A DNA stretch of 64,000 nucleotides. Origin: Pelagimonas phthalicica. Its GTDB lineage: Bacteria; Pseudomonadota; Alphaproteobacteria; Rhodobacterales; Rhodobacteraceae. Positions 26,867-35,829 of the stretch are shown here, piece after piece. The notes below the pieces were generated by a model. That model was not told the origin of the DNA. It was given only the letters and a program-made list of their open reading frames with translations, and searched no databases. How positions within the stretch are numbered: the first letter of the stretch is position 1; each line of letters starts with the position of its first letter. The stretch covers positions 186,001 to 250,000 of the forward strand of contig NZ_SOAP01000003.1 in assembly GCF_004364805.1 (NCBI RefSeq). The letters are read 5' to 3'. Both the position numbers and the translations under genes were made by a program.

Positions 26867-27532
26867 TCATTTTCGTGGCATGGGAATGGCGCAGGGTGTG
26901 GGGCCGGTCAGGATGGCCTGGGCCTCGGGGTGCATGAGGGATGTCAGCGCGGCGTCATCGCTACGCAATCCGCCAGTATAGGCCCCGTAGGCGGGCAGGA
27001 TCAGCCGGTCTTGATCCAGCAAGAAGCAGGGGCGGCTTAGGCTGCGACCGCGCAAGGATAGCCGCGCCTTGGGATGGTAATGGCCTGAAACCTCGCCAAT
27101 TTCCCCGGGGATGGCGATATGGCGAAAGGTCAGCGGGCCAAGCGTGAGCTCGGCCAAATGGGTGCCGCCGATGGCAACAGGGCCGGGGTCATGGTTGCCC
27201 TCGATCCAGATCCAATCCCGCCCCGCTTGCAGCCGAGTGATCCATAGCCGTTCATCCTCGCGCAAGGCGCGTTCGACCTCGGGCGCATCAAAGCTGTCGC
27301 CAAGGCAAATAACCTGGCTGGGCTTCGTCGCGTTCAGGTCCTCTTCGAGCCGGGCCAGGGTTTCGCGCGTGTCATAAGGGGGTAGTTGTGCGCCGCCGAT
27401 CGCAGAAAGCCGCGCGGATTTGCCCAGATGCAGGTCCGACACCACCAAAACCGCCCGTTCAGGCCAAAACAATCCGCCCGATGGCATGGCGCAAAGCTGC
27501 GCGCCGTTCAAGGTGATGTCGAGCTTGTTCAT
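26867..27532 (-). CDS. pdeM: PdeM, ligase-associated DNA damage response endonuclease
   Basis: This 221-residue metallophosphoesterase has all the motifs of the calcineurin-like fold: D33-L-H35, G-D79, G-N113-H114-D, and G-H151-Y-H153. PdeM-type proteins are found in a four-part set with a DNA ligase, an exonuclease and an Lhr-like helicase thought to act in DNA repair. Here only the helicase is adjacent (74 bases upstream, same strand). The start MNKLDITLNGAQL at 27532 fits the family. Confidence 0.88.
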   Translation of the reverse strand: MNKLDITLNGAQLCAMPSGGLFWPERAVLVVSDLHLGKSARLSAIGGAQLPPYDTRETLARLEEDLNATKPSQVICLGDSFDAPEVERALREDERLWITRLQAGRDWIWIEGNHDPGPVAIGGTHLAELTLGPLTFRHIAIPGEIGEVSGHYHPKARLSLRGRSLSRPCFLLDQDRLILPAYGAYTGGLRSDDAALTSLMHPEAQAILTGPTPCAIPMPRK

Positions 27533-27606
27533 GCTGTGTTCTTGCCTCGCGTCAGCAGCAGGCGCAAGAGGTTTGTCACGATAGCGGTGTCCATGGGGCG
27601 GGGGCG

Positions 27607-30012
27607 TTAGAGTGAAGACAGGCCGGAGCCATCCATCAGGCGCTGTAACTCTTCGGCCAGCAGCCGCTCTTCGGCCTCGCCTTTGACCGGGACCTTGCCA
27701 ACCTCCAGGAACAAAGGGGCCGCCAGAGGGGTGACGCGGTCCAACTCCAGATGGTCAATGCACCCCTGCACCCGTTCGCACATGTCGCGGATGCGGGCGA
27801 AATCGACCAAGCCGCGCATGGCCTCTTGTGCCGTGATCCGCATGAGCAGATGTTCCGGGTCATATTTCAGCAGCGTGTCATAAAGGATGTCCGAGGACAT
27901 GGTCGCCTGCCGCCCGGTCTTGCGCTGACCGCCGATCTGACGCTCGATCAGACCAGCAATGGTGGCGGCGCTGCGAAAGGTGCGCTTCATCACTGCATTG
28001 CCAGCGAGCCAGCCCTCAAGCCCGGCTTCAAGCTTGTCCAGGTCAAAGAGGGGGCGCGGATCGGTGACCGCGTCCAGCCCCCAGATCAGCGTCGCGTAGT
28101 CTGTGGCGACAAATCCTAGCGGTGCAAGGCCTTGTTCCTCCATGCGTTTTGTCAGCAACAAGCCCAGCGTTTGCTGGGCATTGCGACCGGCGAAACCATA
28201 GACAACCATTTGCTGACGGCCATCATTTGGAAAGGTCTCGATCAGCAATCTGCCGGGTTCGGGCAGGCGTGACACCTCGGTCTGCAGGCGCAGCCAATCG
28301 GCGGTGTGATCGGGCAGCGCGCTGAAATCCCCAGCCTTGAAATAGCGCAAAACCCGCTGGCTGAGCTGGGTCGAGGTGGAAAACTTGGTGCCAGAGAACA
28401 CCGCCACTTTGGGTTTGCGCCCGGGATCGCGGCTCACCTCGACCACCAATTCGCGCAGGCCCTCATAACGCACGATCTGCCCGCCGATCAGAAACGTGTC
28501 GCCCTTGGTCAGGCTGGCGGCAAAGCTTTCCTCAATCTCGCCCAGGGCCGCGCCACGTCCGCGCCATTTCACCTTGAGCAGGTCGCTGTCCTGAATGGTG
28601 CCGATATTCTGCCGAATCCGCGCCGCAGCGCGCGGATCGCGCAGTTGCCATTGCCCGTCTGGCCGCTGTTGCAGCCGCTGCCATTGATCATAGGCGCGCA
28701 GGGCATAGCCGCCGGTGGCGCAGAACTCTAGACAGGCGTCAAAGGCGTCGCGGCTGAGATCGGCAAACGGGCCCGCGCTGCGCATTTCGGTATAGAGATC
28801 ATCAGCTTGGAACGGGCCAGAGGCCGCCGCGATCAGGATATGCTGACAGAGCACGTCCAGTGGCCCGGCACCGCGCGGATCCCCATCCAGATCATGGGCG
28901 CGCACCGCTTCGAGCGCGGCGAGGCATTCGACAACCTCAAACCGGTTGGCCGGAACCAGCAAGGCCTTGGAGGGGGCATTATAGCGGTGATTGGCCCGCC
29001 CGATCCGCTGCACCAGACGTTTGACATTTTTGGGCGCGCCAATCTGGATCACCAGATCGACATCGCCCCAGTCAATGCCGAGATCAAGGCTTCCGGTGCA
29101 GACAATCGCGCGCAGATCGCCGCGCACCATGGCGGCTTCGACCTTTTCGCGTTGCGCCCGGTCGAGCGAGCCATGGTGAATGCCAATCGGCAACCCGTCC
29201 TCATTGGCGAGCCAAAGGTTGCGGAAAAAGATCTCGGCCTGGGCGCGGGTATTGTGAAAGATCAGCGTGGTTTTGTGGCGTTTGACCTGCTCCAGAACGG
29301 CGGGAATGGCATAGGCCGCGCCGCCGCCGGACCAGGGCGGGGCTTCGTCTGTTTCCAGCATCTGAATATCGGGATCGGGGCCGGGATCGGCATGGATGAT
29401 CTCGCACGGGTCGGGGTGGCGAGCGAGGAATTGCGCGATGGATTCGGGGTCTTCGACCGTGGCCGACAACCCGACGCGGCGCAGATTGGGACATAGGCTT
29501 TGCAACCGCGCCAGGGCCAGAATCAGCTGATCGCCGCGTTTGCTTTCGGCCAGCGCGTGAATTTCATCCACCACGACCCGCTGCAGCCCGCGAAAGGTGC
29601 GCGCGGCGTCCTCGTAGCTGGTAAGCAGCGCCAGAGATTCCGGGGTGGTCAGCAGGATATGGGGCGGGTCGGCGCGCTGGCGTTTCTTGCGGCTTGCGGA
29701 TGTGTCGCCGGTGCGATCCTCGACCCGGATGTTCAAGCCCGCCTCGTCAATTGGAGTTTGCAAATTGCGTTTGATATCCGCTGCCAAAGCCTTGAGCGGG
29801 CTGACATAAAGCGTGTGCAACCCCGGTTCTGGATCCTCTGCCAACTCGCTCAGCGTGGGCAGAAAACCGGCCAGTGTCTTGCCCCCGCCAGTGGGCGCAA
29901 CCAGCATCAGCGCGGGGGCCTGACTGCGATCCAGCATCTGTTTCTGATGCGGGTGCATCTGCCAGCCGCGGGATGTGAACCAGGCCGAGAGGGAGGGTGG
30001 GAGCGTCGTCAT
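27607..30012 (-). CDS. Ligase-associated DNA damage response DEXH-box helicase (Lhr-like)
   Basis: The 801-residue SF2 helicase has Walker A A39-P-T-G-G-G-K-T46, the DEIH box at 149-152, SAT at 183-185, and the motif VI region QRIGRANHR. The long C-terminal part includes an Lhr-type winged-helix and core domain. Members of this family unwind DNA 3' to 5' and are linked to DNA ligase and nuclease partners by genome context. It is followed by pdeM. The missing ligase and exonuclease partners are not in this window. Confidence 0.92.
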   Translation of the reverse strand: MTTLPPSLSAWFTSRGWQMHPHQKQMLDRSQAPALMLVAPTGGGKTLAGFLPTLSELAEDPEPGLHTLYVSPLKALAADIKRNLQTPIDEAGLNIRVEDRTGDTSASRKKRQRADPPHILLTTPESLALLTSYEDAARTFRGLQRVVVDEIHALAESKRGDQLILALARLQSLCPNLRRVGLSATVEDPESIAQFLARHPDPCEIIHADPGPDPDIQMLETDEAPPWSGGGAAYAIPAVLEQVKRHKTTLIFHNTRAQAEIFFRNLWLANEDGLPIGIHHGSLDRAQREKVEAAMVRGDLRAIVCTGSLDLGIDWGDVDLVIQIGAPKNVKRLVQRIGRANHRYNAPSKALLVPANRFEVVECLAALEAVRAHDLDGDPRGAGPLDVLCQHILIAAASGPFQADDLYTEMRSAGPFADLSRDAFDACLEFCATGGYALRAYDQWQRLQQRPDGQWQLRDPRAAARIRQNIGTIQDSDLLKVKWRGRGAALGEIEESFAASLTKGDTFLIGGQIVRYEGLRELVVEVSRDPGRKPKVAVFSGTKFSTSTQLSQRVLRYFKAGDFSALPDHTADWLRLQTEVSRLPEPGRLLIETFPNDGRQQMVVYGFAGRNAQQTLGLLLTKRMEEQGLAPLGFVATDYATLIWGLDAVTDPRPLFDLDKLEAGLEGWLAGNAVMKRTFRSAATIAGLIERQIGGQRKTGRQATMSSDILYDTLLKYDPEHLLMRITAQEAMRGLVDFARIRDMCERVQGCIDHLELDRVTPLAAPLFLEVGKVPVKGEAEERLLAEELQRLMDGSGLSSL

Positions 30013-30068
30013 AAGGCCAAGCTAGCGCGACGGGAACAAAAGCGAAACTATGAGTTGAGGCTGGAATA

Positions 30069-30134
30069 GGGGCGCTGCCCCGCCCCGAGCAAGCTCGGGA
30101 CTCCCCGGGAAATTTTTTGGCCCAAAGAAACCTG
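30069..30134 (-). repeat. GTTTCTTTGGGCC-family repeat (intact copy)
   Basis: Read on the minus strand: CAGGTTTCTTTGGGCC, an A/T run, CCCGGGGAGT, a CCCGAGC/GCTCGGG hairpin and finally GGGGCAGCGCCCC. It lies in the divergent gap between the helicase and the CoA enzyme, about 50 bases ahead of the latter's start. The hairpin half matches the split copy at 24624-24669. Confidence 0.8.
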
Positions 30135-30182
30135 GGTTTTCAATCGCCTCGATCTGGGCTTTGCTGCGACAGAGGAGGAGCG

Positions 30183-31265
30183 ATGTTAGAGGGTATCAGA
30201 ATAGTCGAATTCGAAGCGCTGGGGCCGGCACCCTTTGCGGGCATGATGCTGGCGGATCTTGGGGCGGATGTGGTGGTGATCCATCGCAAGCAGGCCGCTG
30301 ACGTTCCGGGTAAGGGCGAGGGCAATCTGTTGGATCGTGGCAAACGCTCGATAGCGTTGGACCTGAAAGATCCCGCTGACCTGCGCATTGCACAGGCCTT
30401 GGCGGCGACGGCGGATGGCGTGATTGAGGGGATGCGGCCCGGTGTGATGGAACGGCTGGGGCTGGGGCCGCCGGAGCTGCGCGGGCAAAATCCAAAGCTG
30501 GTTTATGGGCGTATGACGGGCTGGGGGCAGGAGGGGCCAAAGGCGCGGGAGGCGGGGCATGACCTGAATTACCTCAGTCTTTCCGGGACGTTATTCTATG
30601 GTGGCTTGCCCGGGGAGGTGCCGGGCGTGCCACCGACCTTGCTGGGCGATATAGGCGGCGGCGCGCTTTATCTAGTGGCTGGGATGCTGGCGGGATTGCT
30701 GAACTCGGGCCGAACAGGGCAAGGCTGCGTGGTGGACGCGGCGATTGTGGATGGCACCAGCCATATGATGGCTTTGCTTTTGTCGATGGGCGCGCAGTTT
30801 TCTCTGGAGGCGCGGGGGGCGTCGCTGTTGGATGGGCCGCATTGGTCACGGTGTTACGTTTGTTCTTGTGGTGGTTACGTCTCGGTTCAGTGTTTGGAAC
30901 CGAAGTTTTACGCCTTGTTTTTGAATCGGCTTGGATTGGCGCAGGATGTTGAATTTGCGGAACAATTTGACGCGGACCGCTGGCCACAACTTACGGCGCG
31001 GCTGGCCGGGATTTTTGCGCGCAAGAGCCGGGCAGAATGGGCGGCGCTGTTTGAGGGAACGGATGCCTGTGTCGCCCCGGTTTTGTCGCCCGCAGAGGCG
31101 CGGCGCGACCCGCATATTCGGGCGCGGGGGATCTGGCCTGGGCATGGTCCGGCCCCGGCCCCACGCTTTGATGGGCAGGTTGTGGAAGTGGCCGAAACCG
31201 GGCCGCAACGTGGGGCGCAGAGCGATGAAATACTCAATGAACTCAAAGAAAAGGGGCTGATATGA
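30183..31265 (+). CDS. Alpha-methylacyl-CoA racemase-like CaiB/BaiF family protein
   Basis: The 360-residue protein belongs to the family III CoA-transferase fold. It carries H126 (in AGHDLNYLSLSG) and D156 (in LLGDIGGGALYLV), the same residues and numbering as the catalytic pair of the M. tuberculosis alpha-methylacyl-CoA racemase, so racemase/epimerase chemistry on 2-methylacyl-CoA thioesters is more likely than CoA transfer (inference). The start at 30183 follows AGAGGAGGAG; the frame upstream comes from the repeat. It overlaps the nitroreductase by four bases. Confidence 0.88.
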   Translation: MLEGIRIVEFEALGPAPFAGMMLADLGADVVVIHRKQAADVPGKGEGNLLDRGKRSIALDLKDPADLRIAQALAATADGVIEGMRPGVMERLGLGPPELRGQNPKLVYGRMTGWGQEGPKAREAGHDLNYLSLSGTLFYGGLPGEVPGVPPTLLGDIGGGALYLVAGMLAGLLNSGRTGQGCVVDAAIVDGTSHMMALLLSMGAQFSLEARGASLLDGPHWSRCYVCSCGGYVSVQCLEPKFYALFLNRLGLAQDVEFAEQFDADRWPQLTARLAGIFARKSRAEWAALFEGTDACVAPVLSPAEARRDPHIRARGIWPGHGPAPAPRFDGQVVEVAETGPQRGAQSDEILNELKEKGLI

Positions 31266-31930
31266 GCCAGGCGGAGATGTTGGGGGCGTTGCTGAGATCG
31301 CGAGCCTCTTGCCGGGGGTATTTGCCGGAACCGGTGGGGCGGGATGTGATTGCACAGGTTTTGCGCGATGCTCAGCAAGTGCCGAGCTGGTGCAATTCGC
31401 AGCCTTGGCATGTGGTGGCGTGTGAAGCGGAGGAAACCGCGCGGCTGGCGGAGGCGCTATATGAGCATGTGGGGCGGGCGGGGCATGCATCGGACATTGC
31501 CTTTCCCACAGCTTATGAGGGAGCGTATCAGGCGCGGCGGCGCGAATGTGGCTGGCAGTTATACGAGGCGGTTGGGGTTGAGAAAGGCGATCGCGTTGGA
31601 TCAGCGCGACAAATGCGCGAAAACTTTCGTCTGTTTGGCGCGCCGAATTTCCTATTGATTACAACGCATAAGGCGCTTGGCCCTTATGGGGTTCTGGATT
31701 GCGGAGCGTTTGTCACGGCGGTCTTGCTAGGGCTGGAGGCGCGCGGATTGGGCGGGATTGCTATGGCCTCGGTGGCTGGGTTTTCACCCTTTATGCGGGA
31801 CTGGTTTGATGTCCCGGAAGAGCGCGATGTGCTGTGCGGGATTGCCTTGGGTCATCCTGATCCGGATCACCCTGCCAACCAGTTTCGCACCACACGCGCG
31901 CCCGAGGCCGAGGTGGTGGAGTGGCGCTAA
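31262..31930 (+). CDS. Nitroreductase family FMN oxidoreductase
   Basis: This 222-residue protein has the nitroreductase fold. RSRASCRGYLPEPVGRDVI near the start and VPSWCNSQPWHVV form the FMN-binding N-terminal part, with GLGGIAMASVAGF and GIALGHPDPDHPANQFRTTR further on. Such enzymes reduce nitro groups, quinones or enones using NAD(P)H and act in the cytoplasm. The ATGA overlap with the racemase-like gene suggests a two-gene operon, perhaps in lipid or aromatic acyl catabolism. It converges with the aldo/keto reductase (10-base gap). Confidence 0.9.
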   Translation: MSQAEMLGALLRSRASCRGYLPEPVGRDVIAQVLRDAQQVPSWCNSQPWHVVACEAEETARLAEALYEHVGRAGHASDIAFPTAYEGAYQARRRECGWQLYEAVGVEKGDRVGSARQMRENFRLFGAPNFLLITTHKALGPYGVLDCGAFVTAVLLGLEARGLGGIAMASVAGFSPFMRDWFDVPEERDVLCGIALGHPDPDHPANQFRTTRAPEAEVVEWR

Positions 31931-31940
31931 GATGTTGAAA

Positions 31941-32873
31941 TCACGCCTCTTCCAGCCGATCTGTGGCAGGTGGGGGCGTGGCGCTGAGGGAGGAGAGCCG
32001 GGCATAGAGCGCCTCATCCATGGGGAAGCGGATTCCGTCCAGTGAAGGGCGCAGTTGCGCCACCGAGCGGGCGGACAGAATTGGCACTGGTTTTGCCCGG
32101 TGATAGGCGACCCAAGCCACGGCCAAAGTGGCCGGGTCTGCGCCAATTTCCTGTGCAAGGTCAACAAGTTGAACGGCGGCCTCATGCATCGCGGGCTGCC
32201 CGTATCGCGCGCCATAGCGGCTGTCTTCGCTCAGCCGTCCACTGCCGCCCGTGGCATATTTTCCGGTCAGCAAACCGCCGCCGAGGGGGGAGTAGGGGAC
32301 GGGTAAAATGCCTTCGCTGGCGCACATGGGCAGGATTTCGACCTCGGCCTGACGTTTGACGAGGTTATACATCGGTTGGATCACATCGATGCGTGTTCCG
32401 AGCTTGGCGGCGATGGATTGGGCCTTCATCACTTGCCAGGCGGCAAAGTTGGAAACACCGATAAATCTAATTTTATCAGCGCGTTGCAGTTCGGCGAGAG
32501 TTTCAAAGGTCTCTTCCAGCGGGGTGTTTGGATCGAACCTGTGCAGATAGAACAGGTCGACCTGATCCATGTTCAAACGCTGGCGGCTTTCGTCAAAGCT
32601 TTGCAGGATATTGCCGCGGCTAGAACCGCCGATATACCCGGCCTTTGTGGCGACAAAAAGCTCGTCGCGATCTGCGGCAACACATTGACCCAAAAGGGTT
32701 TCTGAGGCTCCGTCCGTATAGGCATGCGCGGTGTCGAAATGCCGGATGCCGGCCTCGCGGCAGGCGTCGAACAGGGCGCGGCTGGCGGTGGCATCGGCCT
32801 TGCTGCCAAATTGCATGGCACCAAAGGCAAAGCGGGTCAGGCCGGCACCGGAAATCGTGGTCAAATGTGTCAT
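31941..32873 (-). CDS. Aldo/keto reductase
   Basis: This 310-residue (beta/alpha)8 oxidoreductase has the complete AKR tetrad: D47 (HFDTAHAYTDG), Y52, K77 (FVATKAGY) and H111 (YLHRFDP). Segments GVSNFAAWQV and YSPLGGGLLTGKY are typical. It reduces an unknown aldehyde or ketone with NADPH in the cytoplasm. MTHLTTISGAG at 32873 is the chosen start; in-frame extension to 32996 looks non-coding. It stands alone between convergent nitroreductase and the leftward glutaminase. Confidence 0.9.
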   Translation of the reverse strand: MTHLTTISGAGLTRFAFGAMQFGSKADATASRALFDACREAGIRHFDTAHAYTDGASETLLGQCVAADRDELFVATKAGYIGGSSRGNILQSFDESRQRLNMDQVDLFYLHRFDPNTPLEETFETLAELQRADKIRFIGVSNFAAWQVMKAQSIAAKLGTRIDVIQPMYNLVKRQAEVEILPMCASEGILPVPYSPLGGGLLTGKYATGGSGRLSEDSRYGARYGQPAMHEAAVQLVDLAQEIGADPATLAVAWVAYHRAKPVPILSARSVAQLRPSLDGIRFPMDEALYARLSSLSATPPPATDRLEEA

Positions 32874-33014
32874 GGGCGCAAGGTTGCACAGGTCGCGCAG
32901 AAGGGGAAGCGCTTGTGTCGATGGGCGAAAATAAAGCCAGCGGTCGGTGGGGGTAACGGGGCGTTCGGGCTTGGCGCAACGGGGCAATCTGTACAAAAGA
33001 CCGGGCGTTTAGGG

Positions 33015-33058
33015 GGGATTGCCCCGGCCAAAATCGGCCTTGTCGCCGGGGCGATCCC
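33015..33058. other. Long hairpin in the AKR-glutaminase gap
   Basis: GGGATTGCCCCGG (33015-33027) pairs with CCGGGGCGATCCC (33046-33058) with one T-G wobble; a smaller GGCC/GGCC stem lies in its loop. There is no T-run on either strand, so it is not a standard terminator. It sits in the 331-base gap 32874-33204, which otherwise holds the repeated word GGTTAAT (33151-33178) and nothing else I recognise. Confidence 0.5.
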
Positions 33059-33204
33059 GCGAGGCCAGAGGCAATTTGTCCGATTCTGGTTGAGTTTTGG
33101 GGGGATTGGGTCGGCCGACACATTTCGGCCCGCTCAGAACGGAGTTTTTTGGTTAATTTCCGCTAATTTTGGTTAATCCCCGCCCGGTGCGGGGCCGACC
33201 CACG

Positions 33205-34107
33205 TCAGAAAACCGACCAATTCACCGCCTTGGTCAGCATCGACGCGGCCCGGGTCCCGGCATGGGAATTGCCATAGCCATTCAGACCCGGCGACCAGAT
33301 CCCGATTGAGGCGACATTTGGCGCGATGATCAAAATCCCGCCGCCAACGCCGCTTTTGCCGGGCAGACCGACCTGAAAGGCAAAATCGCCTGAGCCGTCA
33401 TAATGCCCGCAGGTCATCATCAGCGCATTGACCCGCCGCGCATGTTGCTGCGAGATCACCCGCGGCGCATGTTTCAGCCCGGCCAGACTGCGCCCGGCCA
33501 TGGCCAGCTGGGTGGTGGTCATTTCGATGGCGCATTGGTGGAAATAGGTGCCCAGCGTCAGATCGGGCGCGTTTTGCAGATTGCCGTGGGATTTCAGGTA
33601 ATGGGCGATGGCGGCATTGCGCGAACCGGTGGCCTGCTCGGAGGCAGCCACCGCATCATTGATATAGATCTCGTCAGATGAGGCCATTTGCCGGATGAGG
33701 CCGAGCACTTCGGCCAGCGCGAGTTTCGGTACTCGCCCGGACAAGAGCGCATCGGTGGTCACAATCGCCCCGGCATTCACAAACGGGTTGCGCGGACGCC
33801 CCTGTTCACGTTCGAGCAGGATCACCGAGTCAAAGGAAGTGCCGGAGGGTTCGCGGCCCACCCGGCTCCAGAGTTGGTCGCCCACACGCCCGAGGGTCGC
33901 GACAAGGGTAAAGACCTTGGAGACGCTTTGGATCGAGAACGGCTTGTCTGCCGCGCCTGCGCTAAAGGTCTGCCCATCGGCAAGGCAAACGCTGATGGCG
34001 AATTGCCGGGGATCGACCGAGGTCAGTTCGGGGATGTATTGCGCCACCTGGCCCCAATCATCCTGGCGATAGATCTCGGTGGTGATGGTGTTGAGAATGT
34101 CTTGCAC
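33205..34107 (-). CDS. glsA: Glutaminase
   Basis: The 300-residue serine-dependent glutaminase (beta-lactamase-like fold) hydrolyses glutamine to glutamate and ammonia in the cytoplasm. The catalytic S61-x2-K64 lies in FSIQSVSKVFTL; further conserved segments are RNPFVNAGAIVTTD and GLPGKSGVGGGILIIAP. Length and ends agree with the Glutaminase A family (about 300-310). A hairpin without a T-run lies downstream at 33015-33058. TauE lies 31 bases away downstream-to-upstream on the same strand. Confidence 0.95.
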   Translation of the reverse strand: MQDILNTITTEIYRQDDWGQVAQYIPELTSVDPRQFAISVCLADGQTFSAGAADKPFSIQSVSKVFTLVATLGRVGDQLWSRVGREPSGTSFDSVILLEREQGRPRNPFVNAGAIVTTDALLSGRVPKLALAEVLGLIRQMASSDEIYINDAVAASEQATGSRNAAIAHYLKSHGNLQNAPDLTLGTYFHQCAIEMTTTQLAMAGRSLAGLKHAPRVISQQHARRVNALMMTCGHYDGSGDFAFQVGLPGKSGVGGGILIIAPNVASIGIWSPGLNGYGNSHAGTRAASMLTKAVNWSVF

Positions 34108-34138
34108 GGGTGATTCCTGAGCCTTGGGTCACACGGCA

Positions 34139-34888
34139 CTAACTAAGGAAGAAGATCAGCGTTGTCACCGCACCAACTGCGGTGACGAACCAGCGCAACA
34201 GGGCCTGGTTCTTGATGCGGCGGCTTTGACTGGCCCCGACATAACCGCCAATGGTGATGGCCACGGCGATGACCAGCGCGGGTTTCCAGACGATCAGCCC
34301 GGCCGAGACAAAGGCGATAGAGGAGACCACGGAAATGATCGACGAGATCATGTTTTTCAGCCCGTTCATCGTGTGCAGGTTCTGATAGCCCAGCAGGCTG
34401 AAAGCGGCGAGCAGCATGATGCCAAGCCCGCCATTGAAATAGCCGCCATAGATCGCCACAAGCGCGACAGTAAAGACCGAGGCAGGCAGGCCCGCCTGCC
34501 CAAGCCCCCGGCTTTGCGCCAGTTTCAACAGCAGCGGTCCACCGCCAAACAGCACGGTGGCAAGCAGCAGCAGCCAGGGCACCACGCCGGTGAACACATC
34601 CGAGGGCGTGACGATCAGCAGGATCGCCCCGGCCACACCGCCCAGCGTGGCGGTGGCGATGATGCCGGGCAGGCGCAGGGAGCCTTCGCTGCGCAGATCA
34701 TGGCGAAAGGCCCAGGCCGCCGAGGCATAGCCGGGCATGGCCGCAAGGGTCGAGGTCGCATTGGCGGCCACAGGGGGTAGACCGACCCAGACCAAAGCCG
34801 GAAAGGTCAAAAACGTGCCGCCCCCGGCGACAGCATTCAAAATGCCCGCGACAAAGCCAGCCACGGCCAAAACCACCATGTCAATCAT
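34139..34888 (-). CDS. TauE/SafE family sulfite/organosulfonate exporter-like permease
   Basis: This 249-residue protein has about eight membrane spans and the TauE pattern: GFVAGILNAVAGGGTFLTFPALVWVGLPP early, then the second repeat GIYGGYFNGGLGIMLLAA. Family members export sulfite or related anions from the cytoplasm; the substrate here is unknown. The ATG at 34888 follows GAGGGGAG. It is upstream of glsA by 31 bases on the same strand and may be co-transcribed. Confidence 0.88.
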   Translation of the reverse strand: MIDMVVLAVAGFVAGILNAVAGGGTFLTFPALVWVGLPPVAANATSTLAAMPGYASAAWAFRHDLRSEGSLRLPGIIATATLGGVAGAILLIVTPSDVFTGVVPWLLLLATVLFGGGPLLLKLAQSRGLGQAGLPASVFTVALVAIYGGYFNGGLGIMLLAAFSLLGYQNLHTMNGLKNMISSIISVVSSIAFVSAGLIVWKPALVIAVAITIGGYVGASQSRRIKNQALLRWFVTAVGAVTTLIFFLS

Positions 34889-35165
34889 GTGGCGCGTCTC
34901 CCCTCGCAATCCGGTCAGGTATGGGGGCGGGGGAGATGTTTGGCAAGCGGGGCTGTGGTGCTTTGTGGGGAGATTCCGTTGCAGAGGCTGGGAGGTTTTA
35001 GGACCGGCGAGCGTGCGGCAACGCTGGCTTTAAGCATTAAGGGCGTTTTGCAAAGTCGTTGTTTTTAGCTAGATCGGTCGAACAAGGACGGCCCTTTGCG
35101 GCCAATGACTTGCATCAAATAATGCAACGTTCATTCTCTGCAATAAGAACATGTCAGCTTCTCTT

Positions 35166-35813
35166 CTAACCAAGTTCCTTATTGCCTTCAGTCTTGTTAC
35201 GGGACGGGTCCAACGGCCTCGACCGTTGCATCGTCTCAGTCCGTCCTTGTTGTAACGCGGCCTTCAGCTCAACATTTCCGGGCGCGGCGTTGGGGAACTC
35301 CTTGACTGCCAGCGGCAGGGCGAAATCGCCTTTGAACAGATCGACAAGTCCTTTGCGGATGATTGTTTGTTCGGTCTCAAGGTCGCCATGCGCTTTGGGT
35401 GAGTATATGTCGCGGCCAAGCTGGGCACGACTAAACGTGTAACCAAGGAACTGCGAAATGAGGTGAAGTAGGTCGAGGAACAGGTCATGCCGTTTTTGTG
35501 CCCACGCCTCATTCGCTGGATACCGCTCGTCGTGGTGATCGAGGTAGAGCTTCCAAGCCTCGTTGATTTTCTTGAGCTTGTCGCATGATCCGTAGAATTC
35601 GACAGGCACAGCATTCAGCGCTTCGACGTGTTGCGGCGATAACATTGCGGCCCGTGTAGCCATAAGGATGCGGAAGATGGCGAGCCGCCTCTCCTTTATG
35701 TCCCGCCTGCGCTCAAGAAACTTCTGCGCTTGAACGGCCAGCACCGGCCCGAGAAGGGCAGCGATCACGATAGCTACGTCAGTAAGCCTTATTGTGTAAT
35801 CCAAGATCATCAA
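35166..35813 (-). CDS. DUF6680-like membrane-anchored protein
   Basis: The 215-residue product has one N-terminal hydrophobic helix (about 10-28), followed by a basic, helical stretch (RRRDIKERRLAIFRILMATRAAMLSPQHVEALN) and a long helical cytoplasmic region. I associate this layout with DUF6680; the function is unknown. Its base composition is lower in GC than the core genes around it, suggesting transfer. It lies 16 bases from the beta-flower-type gene (35830-36183), on the same strand. Confidence 0.6.
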   Translation of the reverse strand: MMILDYTIRLTDVAIVIAALLGPVLAVQAQKFLERRRDIKERRLAIFRILMATRAAMLSPQHVEALNAVPVEFYGSCDKLKKINEAWKLYLDHHDERYPANEAWAQKRHDLFLDLLHLISQFLGYTFSRAQLGRDIYSPKAHGDLETEQTIIRKGLVDLFKGDFALPLAVKEFPNAAPGNVELKAALQQGRTETMQRSRPLDPSRNKTEGNKELG

Positions 35814-35829
35814 CGGTATTCGGTGCCCC

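Noticed and set aside
32724-33176. Plus-strand frame of 150 codons across the AKR start
   Set aside because: It overlaps the AKR coding region antisense and has no similarity.
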